Below are positions 1-6,959 of a stretch of 10,703 nt of DNA, one piece after another. The notes under the pieces were generated by a model. The model was not told the origin of the DNA. It worked only from the letters and a program-made list of their open reading frames with translations, and searched no databases. The DNA lies in contig JAURZO010000184.1 in NCBI GenBank assembly GCA_030653405.1, positions 1 through 10,703 of the forward strand. Reading direction: 5' to 3'. Within the stretch, counting starts at the first letter, position 1. The number at the start of each line of letters is the position of its first letter. The position numbers and the translations under genes were made by a program. The DNA is from Zwartia sp. (GTDB taxonomy: Bacteria; Pseudomonadota; Gammaproteobacteria; Burkholderiales; Burkholderiaceae_B).

Positions 1-34
1 GCTTGCCGAAGATTTTCTGCGGTTCTTCGACTAA
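1..34 (+). CDS. Possible C-terminal tail of an upstream gene (partial)
   Basis: The frame ending at the TAA at 32-34 is open to the window edge and reads LAEDFLRFFD, a plausible amphipathic C-terminal helix. The stop lies three bases before the ATG of the outer-membrane channel gene, a spacing typical of translationally coupled operon genes, and that ATG has no clear Shine-Dalgarno sequence of its own. Ten codons are too few to identify a family, and an open frame this short can occur by chance. Confidence 0.3.
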   Translation, partial: LAEDFLRFFD

Positions 35-37
35 GAC

Positions 38-1648
38 ATGTCAACTAAAAAAATAATAAATTTATTGTTTACTTGCGATGCTTCCCGACTAAATGTTGGG
101 GCGCGAGCGGCTGCAATCTTATTTTCAATTGGATTATTGTCCGGTTGTTCGACTCCGATAAAAGAGGAGGGTGATGCGCCAGAGGGTCCGGGCTATGTGA
201 GTTGGCTTCCTAAGTCTTTCAATAGCACTGCTGTAGAGGGACTTCCCCGCCCCAAGGAGCTTTGGTGGCAGGATTTTGGTAGCACTGAATTAAATGGGCT
301 TGTTGATACTGCACTTTCAAATAACTTTGATCTAAAGGTAGCTGTGGCGCGCGTGTCTCAAACGCGTGCGCAAGCTCAGGTCGTGCGTTCTGCGCAATCC
401 CCTACGCTTGACGCGACAGCGGGTTACAAGATTCAAGCCCCCGGTCAGGGAGTTGGCTATGCCGCCACGACCGAGGAGTGGGGCAGTCAACCGGTTTGGC
501 AGGCTGGTTTAGGTGTGAGCTACGAGTTGGACCTGTGGGGTAGAAAGGGTTTCAACACGCAGTCTGCCTATTCGACTGCGCTGGCAAGTGAGTTCAATCG
601 CGAAGTTGTGGCGTTGAGTCTTGTGAGTGATGTTGTCACGGTTTATTTTCAAGTCATGGCGCTGACGGAGCGCATTGCTGTGGGTGAGAGAAACCTCGAG
701 ACCATCCGTATGGTGGGTCGAAATTTGCAGCGTCGTCTTGATCGTGGGGATTCGACACTCATTGATGTCAGTCAGCAACTTGTTTTAGAAAGCAATACTG
801 ATGCGCAGGTGACAAGTTTGAGGTTGCAAAGAGAGCGCGCGATTAACCGTCTTGCGCTTCTGATGGGAACAACGCCCTCTGCGTTAAAACTCAATGGCGG
901 CTTGGTGGAGGATGTCAAGACGCCGATCGTGGCGCCAGGCTTGCCCTCAGATTTGCTGTGCCGCAGACCTGATATCCGTCGGGCAGAAGCAGCGCTTGAA
1001 GCTGCCCAAGCGGATCTGTATTCGGCGCGTGCCAATTTGTTGCCTTCGTTTGCGCTTTCCGCGCAGGGCGGCTACGGAAGCTTTCTGTTGTCTTCGATCC
1101 TTGCACCACAAAGTCTTTTTTACAACCTCAGTGCGAATTTAGTGCAAAATATTTTTGACGGTGGCAAGCGTCGGTCAGAGATAGAGGTCGCCAAAGCCAA
1201 GAACTTTGAGCTGTTGGAAACCTATGCCAACACGGTGCTCTCCGCGATGCGTGATGTTGAGGATGGGCTTGCCGGTGTCGCGTTGACGGCTAGGCAGTAT
1301 CAAGCCCTTAACAACGCTAGAAAACGTGCGCGTCAGTTGGCTGAATACAGTGTGATCGTCGTTGAACGTGGTGGAATGGATTTTGTGCAGTTGTTCCAGG
1401 TGCAAGGGACGGTGATCGCAGCGGAAGATGCCGCGATCAACGGGCGTTTCGAGCAGATACGGGCCTCGGTCGAGTTGTACAAAGCCATTGGTGGTGGATT
1501 GCGTCTCGATGCGGATCCTTGCCTGGGCGGTGGTCAGTTGCCCAAAGCGGATGCACGCTGGGTAGCCGAGGCAGAAAAGTCGAACCTCAAGTCCTCCGCT
1601 TCGACTGCACCTAAAGGCACGCGTGCCCTTGATCCCCCGAAGCCTTGA
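38..1648 (+). CDS. TolC/NodT-family outer-membrane efflux lipoprotein, T1SS channel
   Basis: This 536-residue protein is an outer-membrane factor: a trimeric barrel with a periplasmic alpha-helical tunnel through which substrates leave the cell. The N-terminus has a hydrophobic stretch (about residues 24-34) ending in a lipobox, L34-S-G-C37. Serine at +2 predicts sorting to the outer membrane. Two tandem OEP repeats follow (roughly 70-275 and 295-490). The second opens with the family hallmark GLPSDLLCRRPDIRRAE (301-317), typical of the OprM/NodT branch usually paired with RND pumps. A polar tail of about 45 residues follows the last helix. The n-region of the signal is long (about 23 residues), so the true start could be downstream, but no better start with a ribosome site is visible and ATG 38 is kept. 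The adjoining ABC and HlyD genes make it the likely outer-membrane part of a T1SS. The family call is firm; the partnership is inferred from position. Confidence 0.93.
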   Translation: MSTKKIINLLFTCDASRLNVGARAAAILFSIGLLSGCSTPIKEEGDAPEGPGYVSWLPKSFNSTAVEGLPRPKELWWQDFGSTELNGLVDTALSNNFDLKVAVARVSQTRAQAQVVRSAQSPTLDATAGYKIQAPGQGVGYAATTEEWGSQPVWQAGLGVSYELDLWGRKGFNTQSAYSTALASEFNREVVALSLVSDVVTVYFQVMALTERIAVGERNLETIRMVGRNLQRRLDRGDSTLIDVSQQLVLESNTDAQVTSLRLQRERAINRLALLMGTTPSALKLNGGLVEDVKTPIVAPGLPSDLLCRRPDIRRAEAALEAAQADLYSARANLLPSFALSAQGGYGSFLLSSILAPQSLFYNLSANLVQNIFDGGKRRSEIEVAKAKNFELLETYANTVLSAMRDVEDGLAGVALTARQYQALNNARKRARQLAEYSVIVVERGGMDFVQLFQVQGTVIAAEDAAINGRFEQIRASVELYKAIGGGLRLDADPCLGGGQLPKADARWVAEAEKSNLKSSASTAPKGTRALDPPKP

Positions 1649-1697
1649 AGGAGCTGTTGTGAAGAGAGCACCGTGCCGAATGTTTAAATTTTATTAA
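1648..1697 (+). promoter_or_regulatory. Strong ribosome site plus 12-codon micro-ORF ahead of the ABC gene
   Basis: AAGGAG at 1648-1653 is a near-ideal Shine-Dalgarno sequence. Five bases later a GTG (1659) opens a frame reading (M)KRAPCRMFKFY that stops at TAA 1695-1697. The stop is five bases before the GTG at 1703 of the ABC exporter, whose own upstream sequence has only a weak AAAG. Termination followed by re-initiation could feed the exporter start. The motif and frame are seen directly; translation of the peptide is inferred and chance is possible. Confidence 0.3.
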
Positions 1698-1702
1698 AGC
1701 GT

Positions 1703-4700
1703 GTGATGACTGTAAAAACCACAGCACAGCAAGCCAAAGCATCCAAGGCCAAGGAGACTCGGGGCATCATGTCGCCATTTTCTGGTGAACGTTTCACTAT
1801 TCTTTCCTCCAGCATCACCATTAATATCCTGGCGTTGGCTTTTCCCTTATTGATGTTGCAGCTCTATGACCGGATTTTGCCGTATGAATCGGTGGATACG
1901 CTCGGTTTGGTGGGGATGACTGTCTTACTGGCGATCGCGGTGGAAACACTGTTGCGTATCGCGCGCTCCTATTCCACGGCTTGGGGTGCGGCGCGTTTTG
2001 AGTACCGGGCCATGATGGCGTTGACTGAGCGGGCGTTGGCAGAGCCGCTTCATCAGTTTGAACGCAAGGGTACGGGGGCCATCATGTCGCGCTTTAAGTC
2101 GATCGGCACGCTTCGCTACCATTACTCTGGCCAGACTTTTCAGCAATTGATGGATCTGCCGTTCACGTTTTTGTACATTTTAGTTGCGGCCGTCATGAGC
2201 CCCTTGATCGGGCTTTTGTTGTTGACGGGCTACACCATTTTTATGGTGATTATCTGGCGCAATAGCCGAAGTTTCCCCGCGCTCGTCAAAGAGCAAAAGG
2301 AAGCAGACCTGCGGCGCGGTAATTTTTTGAACGAAACGCTTCGTAACATTCACACGCTCAAATCGATGACGATGGAGTCGCTGATGTTGCGGCGTCATGA
2401 GCGCTTGCAAGAGGCCTGCGCGCGCCTGATGTCCAAAGTCACCTACGCCTTGGACATGTCCGCTGGGCTTGGGAATATTTTTTCACCTCTGATGACCGTG
2501 CTGACGGTTGCGCTTGGAGCGTGGCTGGTGATTAATGGTGAGATGACAAATGGTGAGCTGGCGGCTTGCGTATTGTTAGGCATGCGCGCGTTGGCGCCTT
2601 TGCAGCGTCTGGGCGGCATTTGGTCTAAGCACCAGCAGGACAAGATTTTGCGTGATGAGCTGGAGGCTGCGCTCAAACTGCCAACTTTGCCACCGGAGCC
2701 GCCCAACGCGGTTTCTTTGGATAGCGTGTTGGATGTCGATGCCCCGCGCGGCGTGGGTCTTGAGCTTGTGGATATTTCTTATCAATTCCCTGGTGGCAAG
2801 GCACTCATATTTGATCATCTGTCTCTAAAAATCGAGGCCAATGAATGTTTGCTGATTGAGGGCGAGGCGGGTGCGGGCCGCAGCACACTGTTGCAATTGT
2901 TGGCCGGCGTGATCCAGCCTTTGCAAGGACAGATTTTGGTCGATCGTCGTGACATGCAGTTTATGAGCTCGACGGAGATCGCACATGAGTTGGCCTATCT
3001 GCCTCAAGAAACACAGATGTTTGAAGGTTCGTTGCTCGACAACATCACGACCTTTGAAGACGATCGGATCGACATTGCCTTGGAGACGGCAAAGAAATTA
3101 GGGTTGGGGGAGTTTGTCTCGCGCATGCCCAGAGGCTGGGATTCAACGGTGGGAGACATGGCAACTGACGCCTTGCCATCAGGCTATCGACAGCGTCTGG
3201 CGATTGTGCGGGCTTTGAGTGGTCAGCCTCGGGTGATTCTGTTTGATGATGCGACTTCGGCAATGGACTCCGAGGGTGATCAGTTGTTCTTGCGTTATCT
3301 GCAATCGATGGTGGGACGCGTGACGATCGTGATGATTTCGCAACGCCCTTCATATAAGCGTCTCGCGACAAGAACGGTTTATTTGAAAGACGCTGCGGTG
3401 AGTTCGGTCGGTGCGTTACCTTTGAGCGCCCAGCTGCCCCGCGCCATGACAGAGGTGGTTGATTCCTCGCTACCCTCAACAAGGTCTCTGGTGCCTGAGA
3501 GTCAAGCCCTTCTCACGCAGGACTTATCGCGCGAGATTGAGTTTGACCCATCGCGTTGGGCAAAAACGCAAGAGATCGTGGATGCTCAGTTTAAAGTTCG
3601 AACTGATTTTTCCGCATGCTTGAGTATTTTGCTCAAACAGATCAATGCGCGTGTGACGAATCGAGAAGTGGCAGAGTCACTGCCTTATTACGAGGACTCG
3701 CTGGATCTGTCGGGTTTTCAAAATGCGATGGCTGAGATGGGATACAAACCCAAGGAGGTTCGCTGCAGGCTGGGTGCGCTCGAGGCGAGGTCATTGCCGT
3801 GTTTGTTTGTACCAGATCGCGCTCTGGCTTTTATCGTGCTGGGTCGCACGGGCGATCATGTGCGTGTGTCCAACGACGCAGAGGAGACTGTCCGTCTTGA
3901 GTCCAATCTGAATATGGAAGGGCGGGCTTTCTTTTATGAGCAGGTAGGACGCGTGACTGTTGATTCAGGCTCGTGGAGTAAGCGCGCGTTAAAGCGTTTT
4001 GCGCCGCTTGTGGGTCAAGCAACCATCTCTGCCTTGGTGACGGGGCTGGTGTTGATGGCGGGTCCTCTTTTCATGATGGTGGTCTACAGCACGGTGATCC
4101 CAACCGGGGCTGAGGACACTCTTTTTTATCTCATGATTGGCGCGGTACTTGCGCTGTTGTCGAGTTTTGCATTCATGCGCCATCGCGCGCATATTCTGGC
4201 GTATATCGCCGGTCGAATCGAGTATTTGTTCGGCGCGACGATTTTGCAACAAGTGCTGCGGATGTCGCCTTCTTATACAGAGCGTTCTTCTGTGGGTGCG
4301 CAGACTGCGAGGCTTCATAGTTTTGAGTCGATTCGGGACATGTTCATCGGACCGCTTGCCTCGACAATGTTGGAGTCACCCGCGACGCTGGTGCTGCTCG
4401 TGACGCTGGCGATCATTAATCCGATCGCATTGTTGGTGTTCGTGTTGATGGTGGCTATTTATGCCGTGCTGTTTTGGTCATTTGCTGGAAAGACTAAGGG
4501 TTTGATCGCAGAGTTGGCTCAAACCGCTCAGAAGCGCGACGAATTTCTCGTAGAGATGATCGTCAAAATGCGTGCAGTGCGCGAGTGCCATGCGCAGAGG
4601 CTCTGGCTTGAGCGTTTCAGGGAGGTCTCGGCGGCGGCAGCGATGGCATCCTTCAGGTCTGAGCGGCTGTCCTCGATGCTGGTCAGCACTTCCTATTTTC

Positions 4701-5650
4701 TGATGATGTTGGCAGCACTCGCGATCGTGGTCGCGTCTGTGCCGGCTGTCTGGTCGCACACAGTGACCTCAGGTGCGCTGATCGCATCGCTGATGTTGAT
4801 GTGGCGAGTGTTGACGCCTGTGCAGACGATTTTTACCAATATGACGCGGCTGGAGCGGATTGGTAATGCGGTCAAGCAGATTGATAATCTGATGCGTATT
4901 CAAACAGAGCGGGCTGAGGCGGGGACGGCAGTCAGTAATCGGGCTTTGCGCGGGGAAATTGAGTTTTCCAGGGTGTCTTTTCGCTACTCGGTCAAGGTGG
5001 ATCCTGCTTTGATTGGTATTGAGTTCAAGATACAGCCAGGGCAAATTGTTGCGATCACTGGACCCAACGGAGGCGGTAAGTCGACCTTGCTCAAACTGAT
5101 TCTGGGCATGTACCAGCCTCAGGCGGGGGCGATCTTGCTGGATAACGTTGATATTCGTCAGATTGATCCTCTGATGCTCAGACGTTACGTGGGGTACGCG
5201 CCGCAGGATATTCAGTTGTTCAGAGCGACGCTGGCTCAAAACTTGAGGTTATCGCGACCTGATGCCACGGATGAGGAGCTGCATCAGTGTCTCGAGATGG
5301 CTGGCGCTCTGGAGCAGGTGCTGAGTTTGCCACAGGGGTTGCAGTATCGCGTCGGGGACAACACGAATGAGTTGTCCGCAAGCTTGAAGCAAAAGTTGTC
5401 TCTTGCGCGTGCTTATTTGACGCGTGCGCCTATTTTGTTGTTTGACGAGCCGGGTAATGGTTTGGATGAACTTGGTGACAAGAAATTTATTGAAACGATT
5501 AAAGCTTTGCGAGGCAAGACGACTGTTGTGTTCATCAGTCATCGGCCAAGCCACATTATGTTGGCCGATACGTTGATGATTTTTGATAAAGGCTATTTGC
5601 GCGTCTCCGGTGCTCCCGAGGCCTTGCTTCGGCAGCCGGTTGTTGCGTGA
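1703..5650 (+). CDS. Fused tandem T1SS ABC transporter (TMD-NBD-C39-like-TMD-NBD)
   Basis: This 1315-residue inner-membrane protein contains two full T1SS ABC exporter halves in one chain, where most T1SS use a homodimer of one half of about 580-720 residues. The first half has a transmembrane domain (about 35-310) and an ATPase domain (about 350-580). A linker and a C39-peptidase-like domain without catalytic residues follow (about 625-740), then the second transmembrane domain (about 765-1040) and ATPase domain (about 1080-1305). NBD1 has Walker A GEAGAGRST (387-395, Lys to Arg393), signature LPSGY (491-495), Walker B FDD with Asp516 in place of catalytic Glu, and Gln547 at the H-loop. NBD2 has a canonical Walker A GPNGGGKST (1120-1128), Walker B FDE (Glu1249) and H-loop His1280, but a divergent signature LSASL (1224-1228). 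One composite ATP site is therefore degenerate. The start could be GTG 1703, ATG 1706, or ATG 1769 (residue 23), which has AAGGAG 12 bases upstream. Its likely cargo is the VCBS adhesin downstream. Confidence 0.95.
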   Translation: MMTVKTTAQQAKASKAKETRGIMSPFSGERFTILSSSITINILALAFPLLMLQLYDRILPYESVDTLGLVGMTVLLAIAVETLLRIARSYSTAWGAARFEYRAMMALTERALAEPLHQFERKGTGAIMSRFKSIGTLRYHYSGQTFQQLMDLPFTFLYILVAAVMSPLIGLLLLTGYTIFMVIIWRNSRSFPALVKEQKEADLRRGNFLNETLRNIHTLKSMTMESLMLRRHERLQEACARLMSKVTYALDMSAGLGNIFSPLMTVLTVALGAWLVINGEMTNGELAACVLLGMRALAPLQRLGGIWSKHQQDKILRDELEAALKLPTLPPEPPNAVSLDSVLDVDAPRGVGLELVDISYQFPGGKALIFDHLSLKIEANECLLIEGEAGAGRSTLLQLLAGVIQPLQGQILVDRRDMQFMSSTEIAHELAYLPQETQMFEGSLLDNITTFEDDRIDIALETAKKLGLGEFVSRMPRGWDSTVGDMATDALPSGYRQRLAIVRALSGQPRVILFDDATSAMDSEGDQLFLRYLQSMVGRVTIVMISQRPSYKRLATRTVYLKDAAVSSVGALPLSAQLPRAMTEVVDSSLPSTRSLVPESQALLTQDLSREIEFDPSRWAKTQEIVDAQFKVRTDFSACLSILLKQINARVTNREVAESLPYYEDSLDLSGFQNAMAEMGYKPKEVRCRLGALEARSLPCLFVPDRALAFIVLGRTGDHVRVSNDAEETVRLESNLNMEGRAFFYEQVGRVTVDSGSWSKRALKRFAPLVGQATISALVTGLVLMAGPLFMMVVYSTVIPTGAEDTLFYLMIGAVLALLSSFAFMRHRAHILAYIAGRIEYLFGATILQQVLRMSPSYTERSSVGAQTARLHSFESIRDMFIGPLASTMLESPATLVLLVTLAIINPIALLVFVLMVAIYAVLFWSFAGKTKGLIAELAQTAQKRDEFLVEMIVKMRAVRECHAQRLWLERFREVSAAAAMASFRSERLSSMLVSTSYFLMMLAALAIVVASVPAVWSHTVTSGALIASLMLMWRVLTPVQTIFTNMTRLERIGNAVKQIDNLMRIQTERAEAGTAVSNRALRGEIEFSRVSFRYSVKVDPALIGIEFKIQPGQIVAITGPNGGGKSTLLKLILGMYQPQAGAILLDNVDIRQIDPLMLRRYVGYAPQDIQLFRATLAQNLRLSRPDATDEELHQCLEMAGALEQVLSLPQGLQYRVGDNTNELSASLKQKLSLARAYLTRAPILLFDEPGNGLDELGDKKFIETIKALRGKTTVVFISHRPSHIMLADTLMIFDKGYLRVSGAPEALLRQPVVA

Positions 5651-5718
5651 TTTTCGATACTGTTATCGGCAATACTGAAATCGCCATCATCATTTTTGAG
5701 AATAATGTCTGTGAATAA
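5647..5718 (+). promoter_or_regulatory. Possible bridging micro-ORF between ABC and HlyD genes
   Basis: A GTG at 5647 overlaps the ABC stop codon (GTGA) and opens a 23-codon frame that runs through the whole gap and ends at TAA 5716-5718, just inside the HlyD gene. There is no good ribosome site, so initiation would depend on ribosomes finishing the ABC gene. It could carry ribosomes to the weakly led HlyD start. This is a short open frame with a non-ATG start, and chance is a serious alternative. Confidence 0.15.
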
Positions 5719-6916
5719 TTCTGAACCTTTTGTTCCTGAGAAAGCCGCGCCGCTTGTGCTGGGGGATCGGACGGACAATTACGTTGCCAAGGCCATTTTG
5801 CTGGAGGAGGCCGCACCGCCGTCCTATCTGCGTGCAACGGTTAACTTGGCCGCGTTGTCTCTCGTGTTGTTTATGGTGTGGGCTTATTTTGCAACGCTCG
5901 ATGTGATTGCGCTTGCGCCAGGGCAAATTATGCCGGTTGAGTCCGTCAAGGTGGTGCAGCATGTCGACGGGGGTCGTATTGCTGCAATTAATGTGCGCGA
6001 TGGGCAGTTGGTTAAAAAAGACCAAGTGCTGATGCGTCTGAATGACACCGAGGCGACTGCAGAGTATCAGACCTTGAGTGCGAAATATTGGGGCTTGTTT
6101 GCACGCGTTGAGCGTATCCGTGCGTTGATCGGTGAGCGCCCAGCCAATTTCAGTTCTGTGCCCGCTATTTACAAAGAAACTGTTCTCGAACAACAACATA
6201 CCCTCAAGACGTCGCGTGATCAGATCGTGCAACTCAAAGAGGAGATCAAAATCCTCAAAGAGGTGAGCAAAATCAGAACAGAGCTCGCCGAAGAAAAACT
6301 TGCGACGCGGGTGCAGGCACTTGATGCCCAGCGTGCGCTGAGCCAGGCGGAGGCAGAGTTGTTGCGTTTTCGTCGCGCACAGATGGATGAGCTCAATATT
6401 TCGTCAAACGAGTTGGTGCAAACACAAGAGCAGATGACGAAGTTAAAGGATCGACTCGATCGCGTCGAGGTGTTTTCGCCATCGGATGGCATTGTGCAGG
6501 ATTTGAAGATCAGAACGGTGGGCGGGGTGATTCCTCCGGGCGCCACGCTCATGAATATTGTGCCGGTTGATAGTCAAATGCATGCCGAGGTGCGGGTGTC
6601 GCCCGTGGATATCGGCTTTGTCAAGGTCGATCAAAGTGCCAGGCTCAAGGTCAGTACGTTTGACTTCATGCGCTATGGGACGATCGAGGGCAATGTCTCG
6701 ATGGTGTCACCCAATAGCGTCTTGGATGAAAATCAACAGCCTTACTTTAAAGTCATTATTTCGGTCCCTAAGGACTACGTTGGGGACGATAAAACTAAGA
6801 AAATTGAGCCTGGAATGACTGTACAGGCGGATATTTTGACGGATAGACAGTCGGTGATGCGTTATCTGCTTCGTCCGATTTATGTGGCGTTTAATCAAGG
6901 CATGCGTGAGCGCTAG
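5705..6916 (+). CDS. HlyD-family T1SS membrane fusion (periplasmic adaptor) protein
   Basis: This 403-residue adaptor would link the inner-membrane ABC exporter to the outer-membrane channel across the periplasm. It has a cytoplasmic N-terminus of about 43 residues and a single membrane anchor (about 44-64). The first half of a lipoyl-like domain follows, with VVQHVDGGRIAAINVRDGQ (about 82-100), then a Glu/Lys/Gln-rich coiled-coil hairpin (about 120-250). The second lipoyl half starts at SPSDGIVQ (258-265) and includes GGVIPPGATLMNIVP. The C-terminal beta-barrel region carries the family's GMTVQADILT motif near the end. Length and order match the type I HlyD family. ATG 5705 is preferred, with GAG at 5698-5700; an in-frame TTG at 5696 would add three residues and has no ribosome site. 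The gene lies 54 bases after the ABC gene, as expected for an ABC-adaptor pair. Confidence 0.95.
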   Translation: MSVNNSEPFVPEKAAPLVLGDRTDNYVAKAILLEEAAPPSYLRATVNLAALSLVLFMVWAYFATLDVIALAPGQIMPVESVKVVQHVDGGRIAAINVRDGQLVKKDQVLMRLNDTEATAEYQTLSAKYWGLFARVERIRALIGERPANFSSVPAIYKETVLEQQHTLKTSRDQIVQLKEEIKILKEVSKIRTELAEEKLATRVQALDAQRALSQAEAELLRFRRAQMDELNISSNELVQTQEQMTKLKDRLDRVEVFSPSDGIVQDLKIRTVGGVIPPGATLMNIVPVDSQMHAEVRVSPVDIGFVKVDQSARLKVSTFDFMRYGTIEGNVSMVSPNSVLDENQQPYFKVIISVPKDYVGDDKTKKIEPGMTVQADILTDRQSVMRYLLRPIYVAFNQGMRER

Positions 6917-6917
6917 G

Positions 6918-6941
6918 ATGATCCGCACTCTAACTTTTTAA
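6918..6941 (+). promoter_or_regulatory. Possible seven-codon micro-ORF ahead of the regulator
   Basis: An ATG at 6918, one base after the HlyD stop, opens a frame reading MIRTLTF and stops at TAA 6939-6941, directly abutting an in-frame GTG at 6942 and 18 bases before the ATG at 6960 of the regulator. The regulator start has no well-spaced Shine-Dalgarno sequence, so coupling is conceivable. A seven-codon frame is easily produced by chance. Confidence 0.12.
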
Positions 6942-6959
6942 GTGCAGGCCTATAAAGGT

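Noticed and set aside
3045..3482. Antisense 145-codon open frame inside the ABC gene
   Set aside because: It lies opposite the conserved NBD1 motifs and has a Pro/Ser/Arg-rich composition with no recognisable domain, typical of a shadow frame.
1703..5650. Two separate ABC genes joined by a frameshift or assembly error
   Set aside because: The frame is continuous through the linker and the C39-like domain with normal coding character and no internal start with a strong ribosome site noticed at the junction, so a true fusion is the simpler reading.
5696..5704. TTG 5696 as the HlyD start
   Set aside because: It adds only three residues, has no ribosome site, and ATG 5705 has a GAG at suitable distance.
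5690..6232. Antisense 180-codon open frame opposite the start of the HlyD gene
   Set aside because: The + strand encodes the conserved membrane anchor and lipoyl segment here. The antisense frame has no ribosome site or known motif.
6942..6959. GTG 6942 as the regulator start
   Set aside because: No Shine-Dalgarno sequence precedes it and the added residues lie outside the HTH domain. It cannot be excluded, since ATG 6960 is also poorly led.
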